A stretch of DNA of 64,000 bases from Spirochaetales bacterium (GCA_947478845.1 CANJXC010000003.1:1-64000), one strand, 5' to 3'. Counted from the stretch's first letter, positions 44,689 through 53,022 are shown. Notes: a model not told the origin generated them from the letters alone. Numbers and translations: made by a program.

Positions 44689-45948
44689 ATGACCGACAGA
44701 ACCATTCCTTTTACCCGAGACCAACTTGAAGCCGTGGCAGCCCAAGTTCCAACGCCCTTCCACCTTTACGACGAGAAGGGTATACGCGATAACGCCCGGC
44801 GTTTTCGTGAAGCGTTCTCCTGGGTGCCCGGTGGCTTCACCAACTACTTCGCCGTAAAGGCCCTCCCGAATCCTTACATCATCGATATCGTCAAGTCAGA
44901 AGGCATGGGAGCAGACTGTTCCTCGCTGGGCGAGCTCCTTCTCGCCGAAGCCTGTGGCATCACCGGCGAAAACATCATGTTTTCGTCCAACAACACCCCG
45001 GCCAAGGAGTTTCAGAAGGCCTTTGAGCTAGGGGCCATCATCAACCTCGACGACCTGAGCCACATTGACTACCTCGAGACAGCGCTGGGAGGAAAGCTAC
45101 CTGAGCTTCTGTGCTTCCGCTACAATCCCGGGAAATTGAAAGAAGGTAACGTCCTGATCGGTAAGCCCGAAGAAGCGAAGTATGGGTTTACCCACCCGCA
45201 GATTCTGGAAGGTTACCGGAGGCTCAAGGCCAAGGGCGTGAAGCGCTTCGGCCTGCACACCATGGTGGCCAGCAACGAGCTGAGCACCGAGTACTTTGTG
45301 GAAACTGCCCGGATGTTGTTCGAGCTTGTGGTGGAAGTCCACAAAATGACTGGTATACGCATGGAGTTTGTCAACCTCGGGGGCGGAATTGGCGTGCCCT
45401 ACCGCCCGGAGCATAAGCCGGTAGACTTGGAGCTCTTGGGGCAGCGGGTTCAGCAAACCTACCGCGAAATCATCGTGCCGGCGGGTCTCGACCCCCTGCG
45501 TGTGGTCACAGAGAATGGTCGCATGGTGACGGGCCCCTATGGTTACCTCGTGAGCCGCGTGTTGCACAAGAAGTCGACGTACAAGGAATACTTAGGCCTC
45601 GACGCGAGCATGGCCAATCTGATGCGCCCGGGAATGTATGGTGCTTACCATCACATCACCGTGCCCGGCAAGGAGAAGGGCCCCCGCAAAATCTACGACG
45701 TAACCGGTTCCCTTTGCGAGAACAACGACAAGTTCGCCATCGACCGCGAAATTCCCGACCCGGCCATCGGCGACTTGGTGGTAATCCACGAGTCGGGTGC
45801 GCACGGCCATTCGATGGGGTTCAATTACAACGCCAAATTGCGCAGCGCCGAAGTGCTCTGGCAGGAAGGCAAGTTCCACCAGATTCGCCGAGCCGAAACC
45901 TACGCCGACCTGTTCGCGACCATAGACTACCCTGGCCTTAAGAAATAG
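44689..45948 (+). CDS. lysA: diaminopimelate decarboxylase
   Basis: A 419-residue PLP enzyme for the last step of lysine synthesis (meso-diaminopimelate to L-lysine). It has the PLP-Lys motif YFAVKALPNP (about residue 58), GADCSSLGEL, FVNLGGGIGVPYRPE, a VVTENGRMVTGPYGYLV motif in place of the usual EPGR, the catalytic VTGSLCENNDKFA Cys and GAHGHSMGFNYN. The Asn in ENGR and the general style fit a divergent LysA clade, and carboxynorspermidine-type decarboxylases are an alternative. The gene stands behind its own promoter and is followed after two bases by rsmI. Confidence 0.88.
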   Translation: MTDRTIPFTRDQLEAVAAQVPTPFHLYDEKGIRDNARRFREAFSWVPGGFTNYFAVKALPNPYIIDIVKSEGMGADCSSLGELLLAEACGITGENIMFSSNNTPAKEFQKAFELGAIINLDDLSHIDYLETALGGKLPELLCFRYNPGKLKEGNVLIGKPEEAKYGFTHPQILEGYRRLKAKGVKRFGLHTMVASNELSTEYFVETARMLFELVVEVHKMTGIRMEFVNLGGGIGVPYRPEHKPVDLELLGQRVQQTYREIIVPAGLDPLRVVTENGRMVTGPYGYLVSRVLHKKSTYKEYLGLDASMANLMRPGMYGAYHHITVPGKEKGPRKIYDVTGSLCENNDKFAIDREIPDPAIGDLVVIHESGAHGHSMGFNYNAKLRSAEVLWQEGKFHQIRRAETYADLFATIDYPGLKK

Positions 45949-45950
45949 CT

Positions 45951-46658
45951 GTGGCAGGCCCCACCCTGTTCATCGTCGCCACCCCCATCGGCAATCTGCA
46001 AGACATTACGTTGCGGGCGCTCGAGACATTGCGAAGCGTCGACATCATTGCGGCCGAAGACACGCGCCACACCCTAGGGTTGCTCAATGCCCACAACATC
46101 AGTAAGCGCCTGATCAGTTGCCGGGCAGCGAATGAGGCCAACAGCGCCGAGGGTATCGTCGGGCTGCTCGCCGAAGGCAAATCCATTGCCTACTGCACCG
46201 ACGCAGGTACCCCCGGCCTGAGCGATCCGGGGGCCGTGCTGGTGGCGCGGGTGCGGGAGGCCGGCTACCCGGTTGTTCCCCTCCCCGGGCCGAGCGCTCT
46301 GGCTGCGCTGATCAGCGTGGGAGGCTTCGGAGGGCGTACAGCCACCTTCGATGGGTTTCTCTCGGTGAAGCCCGGTAAGCGGAAGAAGCGGGTTCAGGAG
46401 CTGCTGCAACGGCAGGAGGCCTTTATCCTGTATGAATCTCCTTTCCGAATTGTCAAGCTTTTGCAGGCAATTGCCGATACCGAACCTGAGAGGAAAGTTC
46501 TCGTGGCGCGAGAAATGACCAAGAGCCACGAGGAATTCCTTTCAGGAACGGCAGCCGCCATCTTGAACGATTTGGCGACGCGCTCTATAATAAAGGGCGA
46601 GTTTGCCGTTTTGGTGTCCGGGTCGGCTTCCGAAATCGACGAAGACATCAAGGATTGA
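45951..46658 (+). CDS. rsmI: 16S rRNA (cytidine-1402-2'-O)-methyltransferase
   Basis: A 235-residue SAM-dependent methyltransferase of the tetrapyrrole-methylase fold. It has LFIVATPIGNLQDITLRALETL, the signature AAEDTRHTLGLL, AYCTDAGTPGLSDPGA, VVPLPGPSALAALISVGG, ILYESPFRI and AREMTKSHEEF. It modifies C1402 of 16S rRNA near the decoding site. GTG 45951 is two bases after the lysA stop. The protein is shorter than the E. coli enzyme because the usual C-terminal extension is absent. Confidence 0.96.
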   Translation: MAGPTLFIVATPIGNLQDITLRALETLRSVDIIAAEDTRHTLGLLNAHNISKRLISCRAANEANSAEGIVGLLAEGKSIAYCTDAGTPGLSDPGAVLVARVREAGYPVVPLPGPSALAALISVGGFGGRTATFDGFLSVKPGKRKKRVQELLQRQEAFILYESPFRIVKLLQAIADTEPERKVLVAREMTKSHEEFLSGTAAAILNDLATRSIIKGEFAVLVSGSASEIDEDIKD

Positions 46659-46675
46659 GTTGCATAGACCGATAA
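46648..46675 (+). promoter_or_regulatory. possible sigma-28 (FliA-type) promoter of flgM
   Basis: ACCGATAA (46668-46675) matches the sigma-28 -10 consensus GCCGATAA in seven of eight bases. A weak TCAA at 46648-46651 with a 16-base spacer is the best -35 candidate (consensus TAAA, 15 bases). flgM is a common sigma-28 target. Confidence 0.42.
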
Positions 46676-46696
46676 GGTTAGCACAAGGGGAAGGTT

Positions 46697-46981
46697 ATGA
46701 CGATCAATGGCTTGGGTCCTGTGGATCCTCTCAAGAACATGGGCAAGACAGATAAGCCCTCCGGCCCCGTCAAATCCGGTCGGCCAGACTCCATCGAGGT
46801 CTCCTCGGAAGCCAAATCGCAGGCCGAGCTTCTGAGTGCGCGTGAAATTGCCCGCTCGGCGCCCGAGGTTCGCATGGATCGCGTCAACGAGGTCAAAGTC
46901 AAGTTGCAGAATCCGAACTACATCAACAACGCTATTCTGGAATCGACAGCAGAAGGAATCCTGAAGTCTTTCGGGCTTTGA
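46697..46981 (+). CDS. flgM: flagellar anti-sigma-28 factor FlgM
   Basis: A 94-residue protein that binds and inhibits sigma-28 until the hook is complete. It has the family layout: a polar N-terminus with MTINGLGPVDPL, a SIEVSSEAKSQAE segment (D-x-V-x-x-S-pattern), then RMDRVNEVKVKLQNPNYINNAILESTAEGILKSF, matching the conserved C-terminal helices. The Shine-Dalgarno AGGGGAAGG lies just before the ATG. It is followed by a strong terminator. It implies flagellar motility in the organism. Confidence 0.9.
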   Translation: MTINGLGPVDPLKNMGKTDKPSGPVKSGRPDSIEVSSEAKSQAELLSAREIARSAPEVRMDRVNEVKVKLQNPNYINNAILESTAEGILKSFGL

Positions 46982-46999
46982 CGCTGTTCTAGAGAAACC

Positions 47000-47045
47000 A
47001 AAGCTGTCGGTCCCACGCAAGGTGGCATCCGGCAGCTTTTTTTTT
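47000..47045 (+). terminator. rho-independent terminator after flgM
   Basis: AAGCTGTCGG (47001-47010) pairs with CCGGCAGCTT (47029-47038), with one G-U pair, and is followed by nine T (47037-47045). Confidence 0.9.
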
Positions 47046-47062
47046 GCACGCGGAGGTTCTTC

Positions 47063-48151
47063 ATGGAGTTCCACTACCCCCAGCGGGTCCGCCTCGGCCA
47101 AGGAGTCAGTCAGCAACTCGGCGCGGCAGTCAAAGAGAAGGGATCCAGGGTCCTATTAATTACCGAGAGTGCCCTTGAGGCCAGCAAAGAGCTTGGAAGT
47201 CTGACCCACTCGCTCGAGCGGGCTGGAGTGCCATTTCTCCTCCAGTCCAAAACCTCCCGAAAGAGCATTCCTGAGTTTCAGAAGGAATGCCACTCCATAG
47301 CCCTCGGCAGCCGTATGGATGTGCTGGTGGCTATGGGAGGCAACGACCTTCTCTCGCTCGCCCGGTCGGTAGTTGCAGCCTTGCGTGGCCCACGTGAGGT
47401 GCCCTATTTTGAGGTTCCCACCGGCGTTTGCTACCCGCTTCTGCTCAGGCCCGAGGCTTTCCTCACCACCGGGCACCCTTCCGATATGCGCTTCTTGCCT
47501 CTGCCTCCGCTGAGTCACCAGGTGTTCATCGACCCCCACATGACTACGGGACAAACGCCAAAGACCTCGGTGATTTTGCTGATGGAGGCCCTTTTTTACG
47601 CGACTGAGGCTTATTTTCATGAGGCGACCGGCCTCTTTGAACTCAGTTTGCTCGGTGCCGCCATCAAGATTCTCTGGGAGACCCTCCAGAAGATTCATGA
47701 CAACCCAGCGAACGCCGAATACCGGCTGCAGGCTGCGCAGGCGGGATTCAACGTCGCTTTGGCCCTTGGTTCGCTCCCCCGGGCTGCTGGGCTAACCTTC
47801 GCCCACACGCTGGCCGGTATTGCGGGGATTTCGAGTTCCACCTTTGGAAGCCTTTTCTTGGCGCCGTTTTTGGAAAACTACGGACCCAAGGCGGAGGACC
47901 GCATCGCAAGCCTCGCCGGGGCTTTCAGCTTGTCAGAGTACGAAGGTGGTGTGGAAACTTTGGGGCCCAAAATTGCTCAGGAAGTCCGCCGATTCCTCAA
48001 CATGTCAAAGCTTCCGATGCGCCTGGGCGAGTTTCAGCTCGTCGAAACGCAGATCAATCTTGCGGCCGATGTCGTGCGGGGTTTCAGTTTGGCCCGGGGG
48101 GGCGTCCTTGACCCGGAGAAGCTTAGCGAGTTTCTCTTGCAAATCCAGTGA
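47063..48151 (+). CDS. iron-containing alcohol dehydrogenase-like protein with degenerate metal site
   Basis: A 362-residue protein with the dehydroquinate-synthase/iron-ADH fold: YPQRVRLGQGVSQQLG, VLVAMGGNDLLSLARSVVAAL (the GGG-type nucleotide loop), FEVPTGVCYPLLLRPEAFLTT and FAHTLAGIAGISS. The metal ligands look altered. The usual DALxHAxEAY motif is LMEALFYATEAYF (Asp to Glu, His to Tyr), and the second C-terminal His is replaced in GISSSTFGS. So iron binding and classical dehydrogenase activity are doubtful. The 3' end overlaps the methyltransferase gene as GTGA. Confidence 0.78.
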   Translation: MEFHYPQRVRLGQGVSQQLGAAVKEKGSRVLLITESALEASKELGSLTHSLERAGVPFLLQSKTSRKSIPEFQKECHSIALGSRMDVLVAMGGNDLLSLARSVVAALRGPREVPYFEVPTGVCYPLLLRPEAFLTTGHPSDMRFLPLPPLSHQVFIDPHMTTGQTPKTSVILLMEALFYATEAYFHEATGLFELSLLGAAIKILWETLQKIHDNPANAEYRLQAAQAGFNVALALGSLPRAAGLTFAHTLAGIAGISSSTFGSLFLAPFLENYGPKAEDRIASLAGAFSLSEYEGGVETLGPKIAQEVRRFLNMSKLPMRLGEFQLVETQINLAADVVRGFSLARGGVLDPEKLSEFLLQIQ

Positions 48152-48927
48152 TCACGCTGCGCAAGCTGGCCAGCCTTGAGCCGAGAACCCGAAATAGAAA
48201 AGTTCTGGCCCTTCTTAGACAACTAATGGCTCGGCTTCAAGAGGGTACCGCGGGCCGGGAAATTGCCGCCCACGAGCTGGAGTACTACCACTGCTGCGCT
48301 ACGCTGGCCCTACCCCAAGTTGTGTTTCCCTCCTTGACTGACCTCTCGCCGCACTCTGTGGCTCGGTTTTGCCAAATCCTTGAGACTGAACTTGGGGTAT
48401 CGGTGGGCGACTGGGATTTGCAGTCTCCTGGCGACCGAACGCAGCCAGCCCGCCGTTTTGACCTTTCGGTGTGGCTGGAAGACCTGCGAAGTCCATTCAA
48501 CGTGGGCTCCATCCTGCGCAGCGCGGAGGCACTCGGATTTTCTCGGGTGTTTCTCAGTGAGCGTTGCCCTGGCGTTGACCACCCCCGGGTTAGGCGTACC
48601 GCCATGGGGGCTGAAACCCATTTGCGGGTGACGACAGCCACCCTTGAGTCTCTCAAAAACCAATGGGTAGGTCCTGTTTTTGCTCTCGAGTTGGGGGGAA
48701 CGGAAGTCGGAAAAGTGATCTTTCCGTCTGGTGGCCTTCTGCTTTTAGGGAGCGAGGAACTCGGCCTCAGCCCCGAGGCCTTGGCATGGGCCGAAAGCCG
48801 CCACGGGAGGATCACCGTGCCACTCTACGGTACCAAAGCGAGCCTCAATGTGGGGGTGGCCTTTGGCATCGCCGCCTCAGCTTGGGCTGAGGCGGCGAGC
48901 AAAGTTCAAACTACCAGCGAAGGGTAA
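48148..48927 (+). CDS. TrmH/SpoU-family RNA 2'-O-methyltransferase
   Basis: A 259-residue protein. Residues 1-105 are a variable N-terminal part; residues about 110-255 are the SpoU knot domain with motif 1 VWLEDLRSPFNVGSILRSAEALG, motif 2 LLLLGSEELGLSP and motif 3 RITVPLYGTKASLNVGVAFGIAAS. It should methylate ribose in tRNA or rRNA using SAM; the exact base is unknown. The GTG start overlaps the preceding stop. The last 17 bases overlap the convergent barrel-protein gene. Confidence 0.9.
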   Translation: MITLRKLASLEPRTRNRKVLALLRQLMARLQEGTAGREIAAHELEYYHCCATLALPQVVFPSLTDLSPHSVARFCQILETELGVSVGDWDLQSPGDRTQPARRFDLSVWLEDLRSPFNVGSILRSAEALGFSRVFLSERCPGVDHPRVRRTAMGAETHLRVTTATLESLKNQWVGPVFALELGGTEVGKVIFPSGGLLLLGSEELGLSPEALAWAESRHGRITVPLYGTKASLNVGVAFGIAASAWAEAASKVQTTSEG

Positions 48928-49630
48928 TGCCGGCGCCAAGAATGTCGCGGCTGAAGTCGTTGATGTTAATGACACCATCTTTGAGGCGAAGGTAACGGGT
49001 GTAGTCCACGTAGAACAAACTGAAGCTGCCCCTCACACCTGCGACCACGAACCATGGAGATTCCGAGACGGGAACATTCTTCTGACTCAGACTGTCGATG
49101 AGCTGACCCGTCGAGTAGGTAGTCGTGTCCCCGGTGCCGCCTTGAGCATCATTGCTCGCTGCGGTCACGGTGTAGTCGTACGAGTTCACGTTTTTTGACG
49201 CACCAAGAAAAGCCAAAGCTTGAATGTCTTCTCCGATGTCGAGGCTGGCATAGACGCGGGGAGAAATGTCGGTTTCGTAATAGGTTAGGTTGGTTGTGTA
49301 TTTGCTTTGCTTGATAATCGTCAAGAAGGCATCATCGCTGATGAAATAGGTATCCAAAAACGTCTGAGAGCTTGAACCATCGATACTGGCTTGTTGGCGA
49401 TACGTCCCCTGAAGCTCGAAACCGGCATACAAGGGGCCAAAAACGGGAACCCCAATGTCAAACAAGCCCGAAAACTTTGGGCCGGCCTTAGAGTTGTTAA
49501 TAGTTTGTCCTGACGAGTCCTTAGCCGCTTCCAACACAATGCCCGCTGCCAAGGCACCGTTACCATCTTTGGCAAAGGCAACACCGGTAAGCAACACGGC
49601 CACGAGTGTCAAAATTACAAGTTTCTTCAT
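48911..49630 (-). CDS. predicted outer-membrane beta-barrel protein, unknown function
   Basis: A 239-residue protein with signal peptide KKLVILTLVAVLLTGVAFAKD. Alternating strand-like stretches (GLFDIGVPVFGPLYAGFELQGTYR, YETDISPRVYASLDIGEDIQALAFLGAS, GSFSLFYVDYTRYLRL) and a final GAGITLRW, with a terminal aromatic residue, fit an outer-membrane barrel. No domain is recognised. The Shine-Dalgarno AGGAGA precedes the ATG. It is divergent from hpt. Confidence 0.78.
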   Translation of the reverse strand: MKKLVILTLVAVLLTGVAFAKDGNGALAAGIVLEAAKDSSGQTINNSKAGPKFSGLFDIGVPVFGPLYAGFELQGTYRQQASIDGSSSQTFLDTYFISDDAFLTIIKQSKYTTNLTYYETDISPRVYASLDIGEDIQALAFLGASKNVNSYDYTVTAASNDAQGGTGDTTTYSTGQLIDSLSQKNVPVSESPWFVVAGVRGSFSLFYVDYTRYLRLKDGVININDFSRDILGAGITLRW

Positions 49631-49721
49631 TGTCGTTTCTCCTTTCTTCTGCTGTATTCTGATCTACCTGAGAGTAGTATAGGATAAGAATGGCAAAATT
49701 TCCACTTACCTGGAGGCTTAT

Positions 49722-50255
49722 TTGGCGTTTCTTCCCGAGGGCATCGAAAGAGTTCTCATCAGCGAAAACGAAATCCGGACCAAGGTGGGCGAATTGGCCG
49801 CGCGCATCAGCCTCGATTATGCCGGCAGCCAGCCGCTTCTGGTGGGCCTGCTCAAGGGCAGCTTCATCTTTCTCGCCGACCTAGCCCGGGCGCTCAACAT
49901 CGACAGCGAAATCGACTTTCTTACCGTGTCGAGTTACGGCAACACCATGGAAAACTCCGAGGTGCGCATTCTCAAAGACCTCGCCGAGCCCATACAGGGC
50001 CGCGACGTGCTCATCGTGGAGGACATCATTGATACGGGGCTGACCTTGAGCAAGATCCTGGAGCTCTTGCGCGGCCGCCATCCGCGTAGCCTTAAGGTAT
50101 GCACCTTGCTGAACAAGCCGAGCCGACGCCAGACGCCGGTGACGGTGGATTACAATGGCTTCGATATCGAAGACGTTTTTGTGGCCGGATATGGCATCGA
50201 CTTCGCGCAAAAATACCGAAACCTTCCGCAGCTGGTGGTCGTCAAGAAACTCTGA
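49722..50255 (+). CDS. hpt: hypoxanthine phosphoribosyltransferase
   Basis: A 177-residue purine salvage enzyme making IMP or GMP from hypoxanthine or guanine and PRPP. It has [34 protein letters not shown] (flexible loop), the PRPP motif [14 protein letters not shown] and [19 protein letters not shown] at the C-terminus. The TTG start 49722 has GGAGG five bases upstream. The length is standard for bacterial Hpt. Confidence 0.95.
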   Translation: MAFLPEGIERVLISENEIRTKVGELAARISLDYAGSQPLLVGLLKGSFIFLADLARALNIDSEIDFLTVSSYGNTMENSEVRILKDLAEPIQGRDVLIVEDIIDTGLTLSKILELLRGRHPRSLKVCTLLNKPSRRQTPVTVDYNGFDIEDVFVAGYGIDFAQKYRNLPQLVVVKKL

Positions 50256-50299
50256 ACCCCCGACCTCCCAAGCTCCCGAAAACTTTTCTCAATTGTTAA

Positions 50300-50328
50300 T
50301 GGACATGAGCGCGAATAGGGATTAAGAT
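50300..50328 (+). promoter_or_regulatory. promoter of the hexaheme cytochrome gene, overlapping a GAAT-TAAGATT element
   Basis: TGGACA (50300-50305) is followed after 17 bases by TAAGAT (50323-50328). The -10 lies inside the 17-bp element GAATAGGGATTAAGATT (50313-50329), which has relatives before ccs1. A Shine-Dalgarno GGGAGG precedes the ATG at 50381. Confidence 0.62.
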
Positions 50329-50380
50329 TAATTGGGGAAGTCAGTAAACCCTTACCAAGCTTCCCTCGGGAGGTTCCAAA

Positions 50381-51607
50381 ATGAAAAAGGCAGTGTTTAT
50401 TGCCTTCGCCTTTCTTGCTATCGCGGTGCCGGTAATGGCAGCCACCACGCTCGACTGCATGAGTTGCCACGGCAGTACGGGCGCCAAGTACCCGGTGCTC
50501 GGGGCCAAGCTGGGCTATGAGGTGTCGGGCCACGCCACCCTTGGAGACGCGCGGTATTCCAACGCCACCGGTTGCCAGCGGTGCCATACCAACGAAGGCT
50601 ACGTGGAATACGTGGCCAAGTTTGGCTTCAGCGACCCCGTGAAGTACGACCGCTGGGCCAATTCTCTGAACGCCGACGGCACCCCGATGGTCGACAAGGC
50701 CGGAAACGCCGTGCCGGTGCCCGTGGTGAATTACCCCTCGCAACCTGGTTGCTTCACCTGCCACGACCCGCACACCACCGGAAACTTCCTGTTGCGCAGC
50801 CAGGTGGCCGATGCGAAGAACAAGATCACCGACAAGCCGGTCACCCTGTATAACAACGAAGTCTACGATGGTGGTTCCGGAAACCTGTGTGCCAGTTGCC
50901 ACATGGCCCGTGGCAATATACAGAAAGACACCATTGCTCTGAAGGGAGTTCTTGGCGCCCGCGGCTCAAGCCATCACGGCCCGGAAGCCGACATGGTGGC
51001 CGGAACCAATGGCTTTGAGTTCGCCGGCAAGTCTTATAACTCTTCCTCCCACGGGACGGTGGTTGGCAACACCTGCGTCACCTGCCATATGGGACAACCC
51101 AATGCCCGCTACGGATTTTCGCCTGAGGTTGGCGGTCATGCCTTTACGGTGGTGGGGGATGTTCATGAAGTAGCCACCGGCAACCTTTCCAACTGCCTGA
51201 CCTGCCACAAGGATGTGAAAACAATCGCCGCCAAGAAGTACATCAACACTAGTTTCGGCAACCTGAAGAACACTGTGTACTTCACCATCAAGGCCAAAGC
51301 AGACTACGACGGCAACGGCAAGGTGGAGTTCGTGCAGCAGGAAGTTCAAGGTTTACTCGACAAACTGGTCAACCTCAAGGGTAACGGTGCGATGCAGACC
51401 ATGGCCAACCCGATGTTCAAGGCCGACGGAACCTTCCTTGCCTCGAAGACAACCTATCCCACCGAACAGCTCGGCGCCTACGCCAACCTGCTGTACGTTA
51501 TCGAAGACAAGAGCCTGGGGGTACACAACTCGACCTACGCCATCGAACTGCTAATGGACTCCATCCAGTCGATCGACCCCGCCTTCGATGTGAGCAAGCG
51601 ACCCTGA
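50381..51607 (+). CDS. periplasmic hexaheme c-type cytochrome
   Basis: A 408-residue secreted protein (signal peptide KKAVFIAFAFLAIAVPVMAA). Six CxxCH heme-binding motifs are visible: CMSCH (residue 26), CQRCH (about 65), CFTCH (about 123), CASCH (about 169), CVTCH (about 230) and CLTCH (about 272). Extra His residues (GHATLGD, HDPHT, SSHHGPEAD, GGHAF) can be distal ligands. The C-terminal 120 residues have no heme motif and include YDGNGKVEFVQQEVQGLLDKL. Probably a periplasmic electron carrier or terminal reductase, but I do not recognise the exact family. It depends on the nearby ccs1-ccsA for heme attachment. Confidence 0.9.
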   Translation: MKKAVFIAFAFLAIAVPVMAATTLDCMSCHGSTGAKYPVLGAKLGYEVSGHATLGDARYSNATGCQRCHTNEGYVEYVAKFGFSDPVKYDRWANSLNADGTPMVDKAGNAVPVPVVNYPSQPGCFTCHDPHTTGNFLLRSQVADAKNKITDKPVTLYNNEVYDGGSGNLCASCHMARGNIQKDTIALKGVLGARGSSHHGPEADMVAGTNGFEFAGKSYNSSSHGTVVGNTCVTCHMGQPNARYGFSPEVGGHAFTVVGDVHEVATGNLSNCLTCHKDVKTIAAKKYINTSFGNLKNTVYFTIKAKADYDGNGKVEFVQQEVQGLLDKLVNLKGNGAMQTMANPMFKADGTFLASKTTYPTEQLGAYANLLYVIEDKSLGVHNSTYAIELLMDSIQSIDPAFDVSKRP

Positions 51608-51637
51608 CCCTCGCTGGCAAAAGCTGACCAGCCCCTT

Positions 51638-51670
51638 AGGCAGGCCGGAAGTTTCCGGCCTGCCTTTTTT
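51638..51670 (+). terminator. rho-independent terminator of the hexaheme cytochrome gene
   Basis: A nearly gapless hairpin of AGGCAGGCCGGAA (from 51638) with TTCCGGCCTGCCT (to 51664) is followed by a run of T to 51670. It lies 31 bases after the stop codon. Confidence 0.92.
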
Positions 51671-51700
51671 ATGCTCAGGGGTCTGGCCCCAGGAAGCCTC

Positions 51701-52168
51701 TTACTTGTTTGTCTTTTTGAGTTGCTCTATCCAGAGCTGTATCTGTTCGCGGTCGGTGGCTGCGGGAACCAGTTCGAGATACCTAGCGAGGTACACCACA
51801 GCCTCGGCGTTACGGCCAAGGTCGGTGGCAAGTACCACGCCGCTGTTGCGGTTGACGTTCACATGGTTGGGGTTCTGGTGCAGTGCCTTTGCGTATTCCG
51901 CAAGAGCCTTCTCGGGCTGGCCAAGCGCGCGGTAGCAGGTGCCCCTATCAACCCGCACATCGAGGTTGGCAGGATCACTTTCAAGGGCCCTACCGTAAGC
52001 CTCAACCGCTTCAGCGAACTGCTTGGTATCCATGAGGCTGTTACCCTGATCGATGAGTGCCGCCAACTCGGAAGCTTGGGGTTTCGAGGCTGTGGAATTG
52101 ACAATGGGGGAAACCAGGGGCTCATCCTGGCGGGCCTCACAAGAGCTGAGGGCCACCAAGAAAGCCAC
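51701..52168 (-). CDS. TPR-repeat protein, probable lipoprotein
   Basis: A protein of about 155 residues with two to three tetratricopeptide repeats (GNSLMDTKQFAEAVEAYGRALESDPANLD, RGTCYRALGQPEKALAEYAKALHQNP, GRNAEAVVYLARYLELVPAA). A hydrophobic AVAFLVALSSC segment looks like a lipoprotein signal with lipobox LSSC. The start is unsettled: GTG 52168 gives a short signal without positive charge, whereas an ATT at 52219 would give a proper one. It is the last gene of the minus-strand cytochrome operon, so it may scaffold that complex. Confidence 0.72.
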   Translation of the reverse strand: MAFLVALSSCEARQDEPLVSPIVNSTASKPQASELAALIDQGNSLMDTKQFAEAVEAYGRALESDPANLDVRVDRGTCYRALGQPEKALAEYAKALHQNPNHVNVNRNSGVVLATDLGRNAEAVVYLARYLELVPAATDREQIQLWIEQLKKTNK

Positions 52169-52206
52169 GGCCGGAAACCAGCCGGGCTTAGGGAAGTTGT
52201 CCCGAG

Positions 52207-52608
52207 CTAGCTTTTGAATGCCTTGTGTCCTGGCACTAGGGTGTCGTTGATCTTTTTCATGCAGAGCTTGGCGTTGTCCCAGTCGTTGGCGAGGGCGAAG
52301 GTAGAGCCTTTCTTGGCCGAGTCGATGATGGCTGAGAACTGTTTGTCCCACTCCTTCTTGTCGCCTTCCTTCTTGTCTACCTGGGGAGGGTTCATCTTCA
52401 GCATGAGTTTGCAGGCATCGCCGACCGCCAGAAAGGCGTCGGAGCTAGCCTTCGCGTCGGTGGCGGTTATCCCTTTTTTCACCACTTTCAGGGAGTCGAG
52501 AATCACGTGCATGGCAGCCTTGACCTTGTCGGCGTCGTAGGCAGCCTGACTAAAGGCGCCATTAGCAATCAGGAGCACCAATGTGGCAACTCCAAGGAAC
52601 TTTTTCAT
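52207..52608 (-). CDS. secreted helical protein, cytochrome c'/b562-like but without a CxxCH motif
   Basis: A 133-residue protein with signal peptide KKFLGVATLVLLIANGAFSQAA. The mature part is a predicted four-helix bundle (ADKVKAAMHVILDSLKVVKKG, DAFLAVGDACKLMLKM, WDKQFSAIIDSAKKGSTFALANDW). The C-terminal NAKLCMKKINDTLVPGHKAF resembles the C-xx-C-H helix of cytochrome c' with only one Cys and a displaced His. So covalent heme attachment is not expected, though non-covalent heme binding as in b562 is possible. It lies in an operon with a membrane monoheme protein. Confidence 0.7.
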   Translation of the reverse strand: MKKFLGVATLVLLIANGAFSQAAYDADKVKAAMHVILDSLKVVKKGITATDAKASSDAFLAVGDACKLMLKMNPPQVDKKEGDKKEWDKQFSAIIDSAKKGSTFALANDWDNAKLCMKKINDTLVPGHKAFKS

Positions 52609-52617
52609 CGAACCCTC

Positions 52618-53022
52618 CTATTGGGTAGCGTCGTTGCGCAGACCTTGAACGAAATACAAAGACTCAAAACTGCGGCCTAGCCTTTTACTGGCATAGTTCA
52701 CTACCGGAACCGTGGCGATAAACTCCACCACATCGCCCTTCTTAACCGTGGTGGCGAGCTCTGCAACCCAGTATTGGGTTCCGCCCTCATCCACGCTCAG
52801 GTAGTTGTATTCCCCGGCGGTAAGCACCTCGAGAACCACAGCCCTACGACCAGAACCTGGCACCACCTCCGCCGGTTCGAAGCCGGCATGGGGATTGGCC
52901 GTTAACTGCACCGGGCCAACTAAGGGCGCTTGGTTTTGCTGTGCGCAACTGACCACCAACGCGGCGGCCACCAACGCGGTGGCCAGCAAGACAGCTGATT
53001 CCCAACTTCGGCGTGGTTTCAT
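52618..53022 (-). CDS. small lipoprotein with OB-like domain (NrfJ-like)
   Basis: A 134-residue lipoprotein (signal with lipobox VVSC near residue 26). The mature domain GRRAVVLEVLTAGEYNYLSVDEGGTQYWVAELATTVKKGDVVEF follows the pattern of small OB-fold proteins such as NrfJ-like factors found near cytochrome genes. Function is unknown; binding or handling of a metal or heme partner is a guess. Its ATG overlaps the stop of the membrane cytochrome gene as ATGA. Confidence 0.72.
   Translation of the reverse strand: MKPRRSWESAVLLATALVAAALVVSCAQQNQAPLVGPVQLTANPHAGFEPAEVVPGSGRRAVVLEVLTAGEYNYLSVDEGGTQYWVAELATTVKKGDVVEFIATVPVVNYASKRLGRSFESLYFVQGLRNDATQ

Noticed and set aside
47001-47045. Riboswitch or attenuator before the iron-ADH-like gene
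   Set aside because: The structure is a simple stem with a T run just after flgM, fully explained as the flgM terminator.
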